Both the position numbers and the translations under genes were made by a program. A stretch of 64,000 nucleotides of DNA from Terriglobia bacterium. Lineage in GTDB: Bacteria; Acidobacteriota; Vicinamibacteria; Vicinamibacterales; CAVVIG01. The DNA is taken from contig JAIQFX010000003.1 in NCBI GenBank assembly GCA_020073005.1, positions 1 to 64,000 of the forward strand, written 5' to 3'. The notes below the pieces were generated by a model, which saw nothing but the letters and a program-made list of their open reading frames with translations, searched no databases and was not told where the DNA came from. Within the stretch, counting starts at the first letter, position 1. Every line of letters starts with the position of its first letter. Of the stretch, positions 34,606 through 43,144 are shown one piece after another.

Positions 34606-37296
34606 TCAGCGCGATCGGCCTTCCAATCGATTTGCCGCGTCGCGCGCGGCGGCGCGCAGCTCTTCGCTGGCGGCGAGCGCAGCCAGCATCTGCTCCGACG
34701 CGCCGACCGTTCCCGCCATCCGCTCCGCGATCGCAATCCGCTCGTCGACGCTCACCTCGTTGTCCAGCAACGGCATCAGCAGCTCGCGCATGCGCGGCGG
34801 CAGCGCGTGCTCGAGATACTCGACCGCGTTCGCGCGGATGTCGGGCGCGCTGGACCGCAGTCCTTCGTACGCGCTGTGCAGATCGGGACCGGGCAGCAGC
34901 AGCTTCATGAGGCGGAAGATCCGCTCGACCTCCTGCGTCATCGTGTCGCGCAGGCGCACGAGGGCCGCCTCATCGGATGCGCCCGACGGATCGAACGTGC
35001 CGAGGATCTGATACGAGCGGTAGTGCCCGAGGATTTCGGCGGCGAGCACGGTCTCGACGAGATCGCCTTCGAGCCGGCGCTCGGGATTGAGCTGCCGGAG
35101 CTTGTTGAGCGCCGAGACGACGCGCAAGCGGACCGCGGGGTCGGCGTCGAGCATGACCTCGACCAGCGCGTGCTCGGCGGCGACCGTCGCGATGCGCAGC
35201 AGCACGTCCGGCGCGTGGCGGCGCACGCCCGCCGGCGCGTGCGCGTCGTGCAGGACCCGCGCGAGATCGGGGACGGCGGCGTCGCCGAATGCGGCAAGCG
35301 CGATCGTGGCCTCGGCGGTCAGTTCCGATTCGCCGAGGCGCGCGACGATCGCCGGGATCATCGAGACATTTCCCGCGGGGCGCGTCACGCCCGCCGCGCG
35401 GATGGCCTGACGCGCAACAGCCGGCACGGGATCGTTCACCAGCGCCAACAGCTGATCGTCGAAGCCGCCTGGAGACGACGTCAGCGTCGCGAGCAACCGC
35501 GCCGCTTCGACGCGCGCGAACTCGCCCTCGGCGCCGTCGCGTGTCAGCGCGCCGTCGATCAGCAGCCGGACCATGTCCAGCTTCTGCGTCGGACCCGGCC
35601 GCGCCAGGAAGATCGCCATCGCGGACGAGATCGACGCGCCGCCGACATCCTCAAGCCGCTCGAGGCGCGCGAGCGGATCGGTCTCGGTCATCCGCGCCAG
35701 GTAGATCAGCGCTTCGGCGCGCACCGACGGATCGGGATCCTTCTCGAGCAGCCGCTCGGCCTGCGGCACGACGGTCGCGTCGTTCGCGGCGGTGAGCAGC
35801 GCGATCGCCTCGCGCCGGATGTCGGCGGACGGATGATCGAGCAGCCGCTGAATCAGCGTCTGCGAGAGCGGCGCCTCGCGATCCTTGAGGAGATTCAGCG
35901 CGTAGAGAATGTCGGACGGATCATCCGATCGGAGCGCGGTCGTCAGCACGTCGGACGTCGATCGATCGATCACCTGCGACAGGCGTTCCGCGTCGACGCG
36001 ATGCTCGAAGAGGCTCGTCCGCAGGCTGTTCACGTACTGCCGGCGCGCCGTCGCGGCCGCGGCGATCCAGCCGCCGAGCAGGACGATCGTCACGATGCTG
36101 ATCTGCGGCGCGCTGAGGCCGAGCAGCACGACGCCGGCGAGCACGCAGATGGCGCCGAGGCAGTCGCCGATGCGCCAGACGACCGTGTCGATGAACGCCT
36201 TGGCGTGCCGCGTCTGATCCTCGGGGACCGGCAGGTAGAGGAGCTCGACCGTCGATCGATCGATGGAGTAGCGCAGCACTTGATCGCTGCCTTTCAACAG
36301 CACGGCCGATCCGATGCTCGCCCAGATCAGCACCGCGAACGATCCCGCCGTCAGCGCGAGCGGCACGACGAGCAGCGCGACGCCGAGGCCGAAGCGCCGC
36401 AGCACGCGCGACGTGAGGAACAGCTGCGTCGCGAGCGACAGCAGGCCCGCGTACACGTTGAACGTTCCGAAGAACGCGGCGAGCGCGTCGGTCTCGGGAA
36501 TGGCGGACTTGGCAATCGCGCGAAACTGCCACGCGGCGACCGTCGTCACGAGCGACGACAGGCAGATGACGCCCGCGATCGCTCGAAGGTGCGGCGATCG
36601 CCAGACGACCGCGAAGCTCTGACGCAGGCCGCCGGGTCCCGGCAGGCGCCGCGCGGCGTCGTCGGCCGTGGAGACGCGATCGCCGCGACGCTCCGCGTCC
36701 CCGCGCTCGCGCCAGATGAAGGTCACGAGGAGCGGACAGAGCGCCAGCGCGATGCCCGTCATCAGCAGCAGATTCGCCGTGCCGAGCCGCGCGGCGACGG
36801 CCTTCGTCATCATGCCGCCGACGATCCAGCCCATGATCGCGCCGCTGCCGATGATCCCGTACAGCCGCTTCGCCTCGCGCGTGGTCAGCACGTGATTCGC
36901 CAGCATCCAGACCTGCGCGGGCAGCAGCACGCCGTACACGCTCGCCCACACGTAGAGCACCGGCAGCATCCAGAAGGGCTCCGCCGATCGGGACGATCCG
37001 GTCAGGCCCCAGAAGACGAAGCTCGTCACCGAGAAGACGACGAGCGAGCCGACCATCAGCGTCCGCGGACCGGCGCGGCGGCCGAGCCGCAAGTACACCG
37101 CCATCACGGCGCCGACGCTCAGCGACGAGGCGATGTCCGCGTAGGGAAGGCTGGCGGCGCTGTACTGCTCGAGGAAGAGCGCGTCCCTCGTCGATTTGGT
37201 CACCACGTAACTCGTGACGACCAGGAAGAGATACGTGAAGAGCAGCAGGGCCCGGGTGGACTCGCCTTCGCGAATCTGGAGCAGCCGGCTGAGCAT
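34606..37296 (-). CDS. Npt1-like nucleotide-translocase (MFS-like) fused to HEAT repeats
   Basis: An 896-residue inner-membrane fusion protein. Residues 1-420 contain about 12 hydrophobic helices with ATP/ADP-translocase-like features (LLLFTYLFLVVTSYVVTKSTRDALFLEQY near 18-46, LYGIIGSGAIMGWIVGG, DRSTVELLYLPVPEDQTRHAKAFIDTVVWRIGD). Residues about 430-890 are HEAT-like helical repeats (IRREAIALLTAANDATVVPQAERLLEKDPDPSVRAEAL..., VARQAIRAAGV..., PAVRLRVVSALNKLRQL). The repeat domain would face the cytoplasm as a docking surface. The Npt1 family is known from nucleotide parasites, but free-living members carry this fusion and their substrate is unproven. Its ATG overlaps the upstream phosphatase stop by 1 nt (TAATG), so they are coupled. 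Confidence 0.88.
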   Translation of the reverse strand: MLSRLLQIREGESTRALLLFTYLFLVVTSYVVTKSTRDALFLEQYSAASLPYADIASSLSVGAVMAVYLRLGRRAGPRTLMVGSLVVFSVTSFVFWGLTGSSRSAEPFWMLPVLYVWASVYGVLLPAQVWMLANHVLTTREAKRLYGIIGSGAIMGWIVGGMMTKAVAARLGTANLLLMTGIALALCPLLVTFIWRERGDAERRGDRVSTADDAARRLPGPGGLRQSFAVVWRSPHLRAIAGVICLSSLVTTVAAWQFRAIAKSAIPETDALAAFFGTFNVYAGLLSLATQLFLTSRVLRRFGLGVALLVVPLALTAGSFAVLIWASIGSAVLLKGSDQVLRYSIDRSTVELLYLPVPEDQTRHAKAFIDTVVWRIGDCLGAICVLAGVVLLGLSAPQISIVTIVLLGGWIAAAATARRQYVNSLRTSLFEHRVDAERLSQVIDRSTSDVLTTALRSDDPSDILYALNLLKDREAPLSQTLIQRLLDHPSADIRREAIALLTAANDATVVPQAERLLEKDPDPSVRAEALIYLARMTETDPLARLERLEDVGGASISSAMAIFLARPGPTQKLDMVRLLIDGALTRDGAEGEFARVEAARLLATLTSSPGGFDDQLLALVNDPVPAVARQAIRAAGVTRPAGNVSMIPAIVARLGESELTAEATIALAAFGDAAVPDLARVLHDAHAPAGVRRHAPDVLLRIATVAAEHALVEVMLDADPAVRLRVVSALNKLRQLNPERRLEGDLVETVLAAEILGHYRSYQILGTFDPSGASDEAALVRLRDTMTQEVERIFRLMKLLLPGPDLHSAYEGLRSSAPDIRANAVEYLEHALPPRMRELLMPLLDNEVSVDERIAIAERMAGTVGASEQMLAALAASEELRAAARDAANRLEGRSR

Positions 37297-38318
37297 TACC
37301 TTTCGAAGAGGACGTCCTTGCGGTCCGTGTAGATGGCGGTGAAGACACCTTTCTGGATTTCGAGCGCGGAGGCGCGGCCCGTCGGGACGTACGCCGGCTG
37401 CATGCCGGTGTCGAGCTGGATGACCTTGCCGCCGAAGCGCACGACGATGCGGCCGTCCTGGCGCACGGTGTGCGCGACGACGATGGTCTGCGCGCGCTGC
37501 GCGGCGAGAATCTTGTCGACCTCCGGCGCGAATGTGTCTTCAGGCTGCTGCGCGAGGCCGCGGTACCACAGCGGGCCGTCCTCGCGCGCCGTCAGGCTGC
37601 CCTGCGGGTTCGCGCGCGTCTTCTCGATGTCGGACGTCAGTTCCTTGCGCACGCCGTCGTTGATCGCGTCGCACGAGCGTGACGCCATCGCCGGGCTGAT
37701 GCCGCCGTGCATGAACTCGACGCCGTCGATCTTGACGATCGCATCCAGCGTGCGCAGCCACTTGCCGTAGCCGCCTTCGCGCCCGTAGGCCAGGCGCATC
37801 TCGGTGAAGCCGAGCGGCATCTTCATCAGCTCGTCGCGCGCGTCGGGCGGACTCGAGCGCAGGAGGCGCTGCTTCATGTCGTCGGAATCGGGCGTGACGA
37901 ACGCCTGGTACTCGCCAGGCACCGTGTAGCGCATGTCGCCGAGCATGCGCATCGCTTCGTGATTGCCGAGGAGCGGATGCACGGCGCCGCCCGCGCGCGC
38001 GGCTTCGTCCTGCAGCCGGCGGAGCAGGTCCAGCGCCTTGCGGGAATCCGGCCCGCGATCGAGGACGTCGCCGAGCTGGATCAGATGCGTGCGTCCGCCC
38101 GACCAGCGCTGGCGGTTGTCGATCACGCCGGTGATCGCGAGAATTTCGACGAAGCGATCGTACGCGCCGTGCACGTCGCCCACGGCGACCACGCGCTCGA
38201 TGCCCGTCAGATTGCACGACGAGGCCGCGAGGATCTCCGGCATCGTCCAGCGCGCGGACGAGGCGAACAGCGCGGCGAGGGCGACGGAGGCGATGAGTGC
38301 GCGGCGGATGACGGACAC
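37296..38318 (-). CDS. Exported PPP-type metallophosphoesterase
   Basis: A calcineurin-like phosphatase of about 340 residues, Shewanella-type (exported PPP). The N-terminal hydrophobic stretch ALIASVALAALFASSA is a signal peptide or anchor. The three PPP motifs are clear: VAVGDVHGAYD, QLGDVLDRGPDS and LLGNHEAM; a downstream MHGGISP matches the fourth motif, and VVAHTVRQDGRI supplies the last His. The GTG at 38318 (SVIRRALIAS...) is chosen with a TACACT -10-like box 8 nt ahead; an in-frame TTG lies at 38336. Coupled to the translocase/HEAT gene downstream, possibly a nucleotide-related pair. Confidence 0.87.
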   Translation of the reverse strand: MSVIRRALIASVALAALFASSARWTMPEILAASSCNLTGIERVVAVGDVHGAYDRFVEILAITGVIDNRQRWSGGRTHLIQLGDVLDRGPDSRKALDLLRRLQDEAARAGGAVHPLLGNHEAMRMLGDMRYTVPGEYQAFVTPDSDDMKQRLLRSSPPDARDELMKMPLGFTEMRLAYGREGGYGKWLRTLDAIVKIDGVEFMHGGISPAMASRSCDAINDGVRKELTSDIEKTRANPQGSLTAREDGPLWYRGLAQQPEDTFAPEVDKILAAQRAQTIVVAHTVRQDGRIVVRFGGKVIQLDTGMQPAYVPTGRASALEIQKGVFTAIYTDRKDVLFER

Positions 38319-38337
38319 GAGAGTGGAGTGTATCAAA

Positions 38338-38368
38338 GGCAGAAGGTAGAAGGCAGAAGGCAGAAGTT
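38338..38368. repeat. Phrase repeat (gcagaaggtagaag)
   Basis: Four imperfect ggcagaa/ggtagaa words between the phosphatase gene and the end of the next permease. Confidence 0.65.
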
Positions 38369-40769
38369 AGCGAAAAGCCACTGCGGCATGACGCGCGGCG
38401 CGGTGTGCGGGAATCGCTGCGGCGGCCACCGAAACGAGCGTCAGGACGATGGTGACGGCGGCGAGCGTCAGCGGATCGTAGGCGCCGACGCCGAAGAGCA
38501 GCCCGCTCGCGAGACGCAGCGCGAGCGGCGCGCAGACGACGCCGATCGCGGCGCCCATCGCCGCGAGGCGGACCGCGTGGCCGACGATGAGCCGCACGAC
38601 ATCGGCATGGGCGGCCCCGAGCGCGATCCGGATGCGGATCTCGCGCGCGCGCGCCGTCGCCAGATACGCCATCACGCCGTAGACGCCGACGGCGGACAGC
38701 ACGAGCGCGAGCGCGGCGAACGCGCCGATCAGCCACGCGATCTCGCGCGGCCGCGCGAACGTCTCGGTCATCACCTCGTCGAGCGTCTTCTCGTCGGAGA
38801 GCGGCTGCTCCGCATCGACTTCGCGCACGGCATCGCGGATCGCGGCAGAGGCCACCGCCCGATCTCCCGCGGCCCGCGCGACGATGGTCAGCTGCGGCGC
38901 CGGCGCCTGGCCGTACGGCAGATACAGCTGCGGCTGGCCCGCGCCCAATGTGCCGTCTTCCCGCACGTCGCGCACGACGCCGACGACGGTCAGCGGCCGG
39001 TTGTCCGCGCGCGGAATCCAGAACGCGCGGCTCGACGGAATCCCCGTCCGCACCTGCCGGCCAACGACGTCCGTGGTCTTCCAGAAGCGGCGCGCGAAAT
39101 TCTCGCTGACGATGGCGACGCCGCCGTGCGAGCCGTCGTCGCCGTCGCTGAAGTCGCGGCCCGCGAGCATCGGAATCCCCACGGTGCGGAAGTAGTCGGG
39201 CGCGACGATGAAGTAGTGCGCGATCCACGGCTGACCCGCCGCCGGCGGCGGAACGCCGTCGACGACGACGGGGAAGCTGGTCCCGATCGTCGACGCCGGC
39301 GCGTAGTTGACGAGCGCGGCGGCGGCCACGCCGGGCGCGGTGCGCAGGCGATCGACGATCGCGCGCGCCGTGCGCACGAGCTGATCGCGGTCCTCATAGC
39401 GCGGATCGTTCAGCGACAGCTGCGCGGTCATCACGCCGGCGGCGTCGACGCCGCGCGGGAGGCGCTGCAGCGCCAGCGCGCTGCGGGCGAGCGCGAGCGC
39501 CGAGGCCAGCAGCACGATCGACAGCGCCAGCTCGCCGACGATCAGCGCGTGACGCAGAAACCGTCGCGACACGCCTGCGGTGACGCCGTGCGTGGACTCT
39601 TTGAGCGCATCGACGACGTCCGCGTCGGTCTCGCGCCCGGCCGAGAGCAGTCCGAAGACGAGCGTGACGGCCAGCGCCAGCGTCGTCGTGAACGCGACGA
39701 CCCAGCCGTCCACGCGAAACGCGACGAGCCGGTTCACGTCGGCGAAACTGACGACCGCGTTGAGGACCGCGACGATCCACGCCGCGAGGAGAATTCCGAT
39801 CGCTGCGCCGGCCGCGGCGATGAGCGTCGCCTCGCCGGACAATTCACGCGCGATTCGCCAGCGGCTCGCGCCCAGCGCCTGGCGGACCGCGAGCTCCTTG
39901 CGCCGGCCCGCGGCCACGGCGAGAAGCAGGTTCGCGACGTTCGCGCACGCGATGAGCAGCACGAGGCCCGCCGCCCACTCGAGGACGATCAACGTCGTCC
40001 GCGACTGCGCGGCGAAGCGCGTTGAAAGCCGCGTGACGTCCGCGGTCCACGCGTGCCCGGGAATCGGCAGCGACGCGTAGACGGTCGCGAGCTGCGCGCG
40101 CGCGGCGTCGACCGACGCGTCGCGCTTGAGCTTCGCGTAGACGTTGATCGATTGCTCGCGATCGGTCGTATCGAGGACGAACGGTCGATACAGGTCCACT
40201 TCGTGATTCAACACGCGGAAGATCTTGAAGCTCGGCGGCAGAATGCCGACGACCACGCACGGCGTGCCGTCGACGTCGATCGCGCGGCCGACGATGGATG
40301 GATCAGCGCCGAATTGCCGATGCCAGAAGCCGTCGCTGAGCAGCACGACGTCGTCGCGCCCCTTCTGCGCGTCGGCATTGCCGAAGCCGCGGCCGAGCGC
40401 GGGTTCGACGCCGAGCAGCGGGAAGAACGCGGGCGCGATCCGGAACGCTTCGACCGAGACCGCGCCGGTCGCGGTCGCGACGTTGAAGCGCTCGCGCCGC
40501 CACGCGGCCGTCAGCTCGAACGCGTCGACGCGCTCGCGCCATGCCACGTAGTTGACGGGCGCGGTCGGCGCGAACGTCACGCCGCGGGACGGACTGGCTT
40601 CGTTCACCATCACGAGGCAGTCCGCGTCGCGATAGGGAAGAGGGCGGAGGAGGACGGTGCGCGTCAGCGAGAAGATCGCCGCGTTGACGCCCAGCCCGAG
40701 CGCGAGCGTCGCGACGGCGACGATCGTGAAGCCGGGTCGCGTGACGAGCGATCGGAACGCTTTCGTCAT
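38367..40769 (-). CDS. ADOP-type MacB/FtsX permease, minus strand
   Basis: An 800-residue permease beginning MTKAFRSLVTRPGFTIVAVA, with a complete core: GRGFGNADAQKGRDDVVLLSDGFWHRQFGADPSIVGRAIDVDG lies at about 129-171. Membrane hallmarks: LLIACANVANLLLAVAAGRRKELAVRQALGASRWR (around 270-305) and GVYGVMAYLATARAREIRIRIALGA near the end. It is the only member on the minus strand and the most divergent of the six. The C-terminus RAARHAAVAFR is shorter than usual. A TAG-headed repeat lies just upstream of its start. Confidence 0.92.
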   Translation of the reverse strand: MTKAFRSLVTRPGFTIVAVATLALGLGVNAAIFSLTRTVLLRPLPYRDADCLVMVNEASPSRGVTFAPTAPVNYVAWRERVDAFELTAAWRRERFNVATATGAVSVEAFRIAPAFFPLLGVEPALGRGFGNADAQKGRDDVVLLSDGFWHRQFGADPSIVGRAIDVDGTPCVVVGILPPSFKIFRVLNHEVDLYRPFVLDTTDREQSINVYAKLKRDASVDAARAQLATVYASLPIPGHAWTADVTRLSTRFAAQSRTTLIVLEWAAGLVLLIACANVANLLLAVAAGRRKELAVRQALGASRWRIARELSGEATLIAAAGAAIGILLAAWIVAVLNAVVSFADVNRLVAFRVDGWVVAFTTTLALAVTLVFGLLSAGRETDADVVDALKESTHGVTAGVSRRFLRHALIVGELALSIVLLASALALARSALALQRLPRGVDAAGVMTAQLSLNDPRYEDRDQLVRTARAIVDRLRTAPGVAAAALVNYAPASTIGTSFPVVVDGVPPPAAGQPWIAHYFIVAPDYFRTVGIPMLAGRDFSDGDDGSHGGVAIVSENFARRFWKTTDVVGRQVRTGIPSSRAFWIPRADNRPLTVVGVVRDVREDGTLGAGQPQLYLPYGQAPAPQLTIVARAAGDRAVASAAIRDAVREVDAEQPLSDEKTLDEVMTETFARPREIAWLIGAFAALALVLSAVGVYGVMAYLATARAREIRIRIALGAAHADVVRLIVGHAVRLAAMGAAIGVVCAPLALRLASGLLFGVGAYDPLTLAAVTIVLTLVSVAAAAIPAHRAARHAAVAFR

Positions 40770-40776
40770 CGGTCAC

Positions 40777-40799
40777 GCTCGCCTGAAAGGCTCGCGCTA
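40777..40799 (-). repeat. TAG-headed palindromic element, copy f (supplies a stop codon)
   Basis: Identical to copies b and c. Its TAG (40799-40797, minus strand) is exactly the stop codon of the ketopantoate reductase gene. Confidence 0.88.
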
Positions 40800-41714
40800 C
40801 ATCTTTCCATCGACGAACGGTTTCAGCACCGTGGCGATGAAACAGTGAATCGGCGTCGGCACGCCAACTTGTTTCCCGATCCGGACGACGGCGCCGCTCA
40901 GCCACGGCAATTCGAGCCGGCGGCCGCGCTCGAGATCCTCGGCCATCGACGCGCGCGCCTGCGGCGGGAGCGCGGAGTACGCGCGCGCGACGTCTTCGGC
41001 GATGTCGGCGGGCACGGCGATGCCTTTCGCATGCGCGACGTCGCGCGCTTCGGTGACCGCGGCCTTGAGCATCGCCATCAGATCGGGATCGTCGACGATG
41101 ACGCCGACGGAGCTGCGCGTCACGGCCGTCATGCCGCTGAAGACGGACAGGCGCGTGAACTTCGTCCAGATGTCGACGGTGATGTTCGTGCTCAGCGTCG
41201 ACTTGAAGCTCGCGGGCCGGCACGCGTCGAGAAACCGTTCGAGGCGCGGCGATCGCGATCCGTCGACTTCACCGAAGAGCAGATGATCCATCGCCGTGTG
41301 CCTGATGACGCCGGGCTCGGCGATCACCGCGGACACGTAGCACGTGCCGCCGGCGGTGTGCGCGGCGCCGATGGCGCGCGTGAGGATGTCGACGCTGTCC
41401 ACGCCGTTCTGGAGCGGGATCACGGCCGTGTCGGGGCCGAGCAGCGGCGGCAACGCGGCGAGCGCGCCCTCGGTGTCGTAGAGCTTCACGGCGAAGAGGA
41501 CAATGTCGGCCGGGCCGATCGCGCGGGGATCGTCCGTGGCGCTGACGCGGGGGAGGCGGAGGTCGCCTTTGGGGCTGAGAATGCGAAGGCCGCGCGTCCG
41601 CAGCGCGTCCAGATGCGCGCCGCGGGCGAGAAACGTCACGTCGGCGCCCGCCTCAGCCAGCCGCCCGCCGAAATACCCGCCCACGCCGCCCGAGCCGACA
41701 ATCGCGATGCGCAC
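40797..41714 (-). CDS. panE: 2-dehydropantoate 2-reductase (ketopantoate reductase family)
   Basis: A 305-residue NADPH-dependent reductase of the ApbA/PanE family; the classical reaction is ketopantoate to pantoate in pantothenate synthesis. The Rossmann start VRIAIVGSGGVGGYFGGRLAEAG (1-23) needs the GTG at 41714. DIVLFAVKLYDTEGAL, IPLQNGVDSVDIL (Asn-Gly-Val) and WTKFTRLSVFSGMTAVTRSSVGVI, with the conserved Lys in WTKF, complete the family pattern; the C-terminal domain ends GVPTPIHCFIATVLKPF. Because paralogues of this family abound, the panE label is the most probable but not proven role. A TATTCT box 6 nt ahead implies a leaderless mRNA; the stop is the TAG of a repeat element. Confidence 0.88.
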   Translation of the reverse strand: MRIAIVGSGGVGGYFGGRLAEAGADVTFLARGAHLDALRTRGLRILSPKGDLRLPRVSATDDPRAIGPADIVLFAVKLYDTEGALAALPPLLGPDTAVIPLQNGVDSVDILTRAIGAAHTAGGTCYVSAVIAEPGVIRHTAMDHLLFGEVDGSRSPRLERFLDACRPASFKSTLSTNITVDIWTKFTRLSVFSGMTAVTRSSVGVIVDDPDLMAMLKAAVTEARDVAHAKGIAVPADIAEDVARAYSALPPQARASMAEDLERGRRLELPWLSGAVVRIGKQVGVPTPIHCFIATVLKPFVDGKM

Positions 41715-41720
41715 GGTGCA

Positions 41721-41726
41721 AGAATA
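41721..41726 (-). promoter_or_regulatory. -10 element TATTCT, likely leaderless promoter of the reductase gene
   Basis: Minus-strand TATTCT ends 6 nt before the GTG at 41714. Confidence 0.42.
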
Positions 41727-41772
41727 CAGTTTGACCGCAAGCGGCGGATAGCGGCATGTCGAGGGCGCGCGC

Positions 41773-41778
41773 GATACT
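41773..41778 (+). promoter_or_regulatory. -10-like GATACT before ada
   Basis: GATACT ends 6 nt before the ATG at 41785. Confidence 0.35.
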
Positions 41779-41784
41779 CGCCGC

Positions 41785-42918
41785 ATGAACAATATGACCC
41801 AGAGGCAAGCGGGTCCGGCTGAAGCCGGACACCACGAGATACTCGAGAAGCTCAACGACGGCGCACGATGGCAGGCCGTTCTCGCGCGCGATCGCGAGGC
41901 CGACGGTCTCTTCGTCTACGCGGTCCGCTCGACCGGCGTCTACTGCCGGCCGTCGTGCCCGAGCCGGCGTCCGCGCCGCGATCGCGTCGCCTTTTTCGAC
42001 GCGCCCGACGCCGCGCGCGAGGCGGGATTCCGCGCGTGCAAACGCTGCCGGCCCGACGCCGCGCTGACCGCCGATCCGTGGGTCGACAAGATCCGCCGCG
42101 CGTGCGTGTATCTCGCCAACGTCGACGGCCATCCGTCGCTCGCGACGCTGGCGGCGCGGCTCGGCGGCAGTCCGTATCATCTGCAGCGCAATTTCAAACG
42201 GATCGTCGGCGTCACGCCGCGCGAGTACGCGGATGCCGTGCGGCTGCGGAGCGTGAAGCGGCGGCTGCGCCAGGGCGGCGACGTCACGGGCGCGATGTTC
42301 GACGCCGGCTACGGATCGAGCAGCCGCTTCTACGAGCGCGCGGCGCCGAAGCTCGGCATGGCGCCGTCGGTCTACCGCCGCGGCGGCGCCGGGATGCGCA
42401 TCCAGTACGCGATTGTCGAGTCGCCGAACCCGGCGCTCGGCCGCCTGCTGGTGGCGGCGACGCCGCGCGGCGTGTGCGCGGTGGCGCTGGGCTCGTCGGA
42501 CGCCGAGCTGACGCGGGGAATCGAGCGCGAATATCCGGCGGCGACGATCGCGAGCGACGCCGATGGGTTGTCCCGCTGGACGAGCGCGATCGTGAAGCAT
42601 CTCGCGGGCCGGCAGCCGCGGCTCGATCTGCCGCTCGACGTCCAGGCCACGGCGTTTCAGTGGCAGGTGTGGCAGGCGCTGGCCGCGATTCCGTACGGAG
42701 AGACGCGGACGTACGCCGAGGTCGCCGCCGCGCTCGGCCGCCCGCGCGCGGTCCGCGCCGTCGCGCGCGCGATTGCGACCAATCCCGTCGCGCTCGCGAT
42801 CCCCTGCCACCGCGTCGTCCCCGCCGCCGGCGGCACGGGCGGCTACCGCTGGGGACCTGCACGAAAGGCGTCACTCCTCAAACGAGAGGAACAGACGAGT
42901 CAGACGAAGAGGAAGTAG
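41785..42918 (+). CDS. ada: Bifunctional Ada: methylphosphotriester/O6-methylguanine-DNA methyltransferase and AraC-type regulator
   Basis: A 377-residue DNA alkylation-repair protein. The zinc/methyl-acceptor domain has Cys54, Cys58 (GVYCRPSC), Cys85 and Cys88 (ACKRC). An AraC-type HTH spans about 98-205 (RRACVYLANVDGHPSLATLAARLGGSPYHLQRNFKRIVGVTPREYADA over two helices). The C-terminal methyltransferase domain has the acceptor Cys341 in IPCHRVVP. Methylation of the N-terminal domain turns Ada into an activator of its own gene in other bacteria. Residues 9-17 (AGPAEAGHH) come from a palindromic repeat (copy k), so the first 20 residues are probably an added extension. It ends in a Lys-rich tail that runs into a phrase palindrome. 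Confidence 0.95.
   Translation: MNNMTQRQAGPAEAGHHEILEKLNDGARWQAVLARDREADGLFVYAVRSTGVYCRPSCPSRRPRRDRVAFFDAPDAAREAGFRACKRCRPDAALTADPWVDKIRRACVYLANVDGHPSLATLAARLGGSPYHLQRNFKRIVGVTPREYADAVRLRSVKRRLRQGGDVTGAMFDAGYGSSSRFYERAAPKLGMAPSVYRRGGAGMRIQYAIVESPNPALGRLLVAATPRGVCAVALGSSDAELTRGIEREYPAATIASDADGLSRWTSAIVKHLAGRQPRLDLPLDVQATAFQWQVWQALAAIPYGETRTYAEVAAALGRPRAVRAVARAIATNPVALAIPCHRVVPAAGGTGGYRWGPARKASLLKREEQTSQTKRK
41812..41836 (-). repeat. TAG-headed element family, diverged copy k (inside ada)
   Basis: GTCCGGCTGAAGCCGGAC is a perfect palindrome with the same CTTCAGC core as copies g and h; the TAG head is lost (GTGGTG). Read in frame in the 5' end of ada. Confidence 0.6.
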
Positions 42919-43090
42919 CCACAGAGACACCGAGACACAGAGGAGTTCGACGCGGGCGGCCTGCCACGCCGGCCGACAGACGCCGCTTCGCCGCGTCGCG
43001 CCGAACACAGTCGACGGCGTTTCGTATCTCCGTGTCTCCGTGGCTTAACTTCTTCTTTTCTCTTCGTGTGCTTCGTGTCTTCGTGGCCCG
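42903..43090. repeat. Phrase palindrome (ccacagagacaccgagacac / gtgtctccgtggctt)
   Basis: Left arm 42905-42940 and right arm 43022-43056 are imperfect reverse complements, about 30 nt each; the right side continues with cttcgtgtgcttcgtgtcttcgtgg words. A similar cttcgtggccttcgtgag word pair recurs at 56777. It occupies most of the 226-nt gap between ada and the next gene; no gene is seen in it. Confidence 0.8.
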
Positions 43091-43128
43091 CCGGCGCCTC
43101 GACTCGGCGTGTTGCCCTCCGCTGAGGA

Positions 43129-43134
43129 TAGAAT
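43129..43134 (+). promoter_or_regulatory. -10-like TAGAAT
   Basis: TAGAAT ends 10 nt before the ATG at 43145; the leader would be 3-4 nt. Confidence 0.35.
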
Positions 43135-43144
43135 CTATGCCCGC

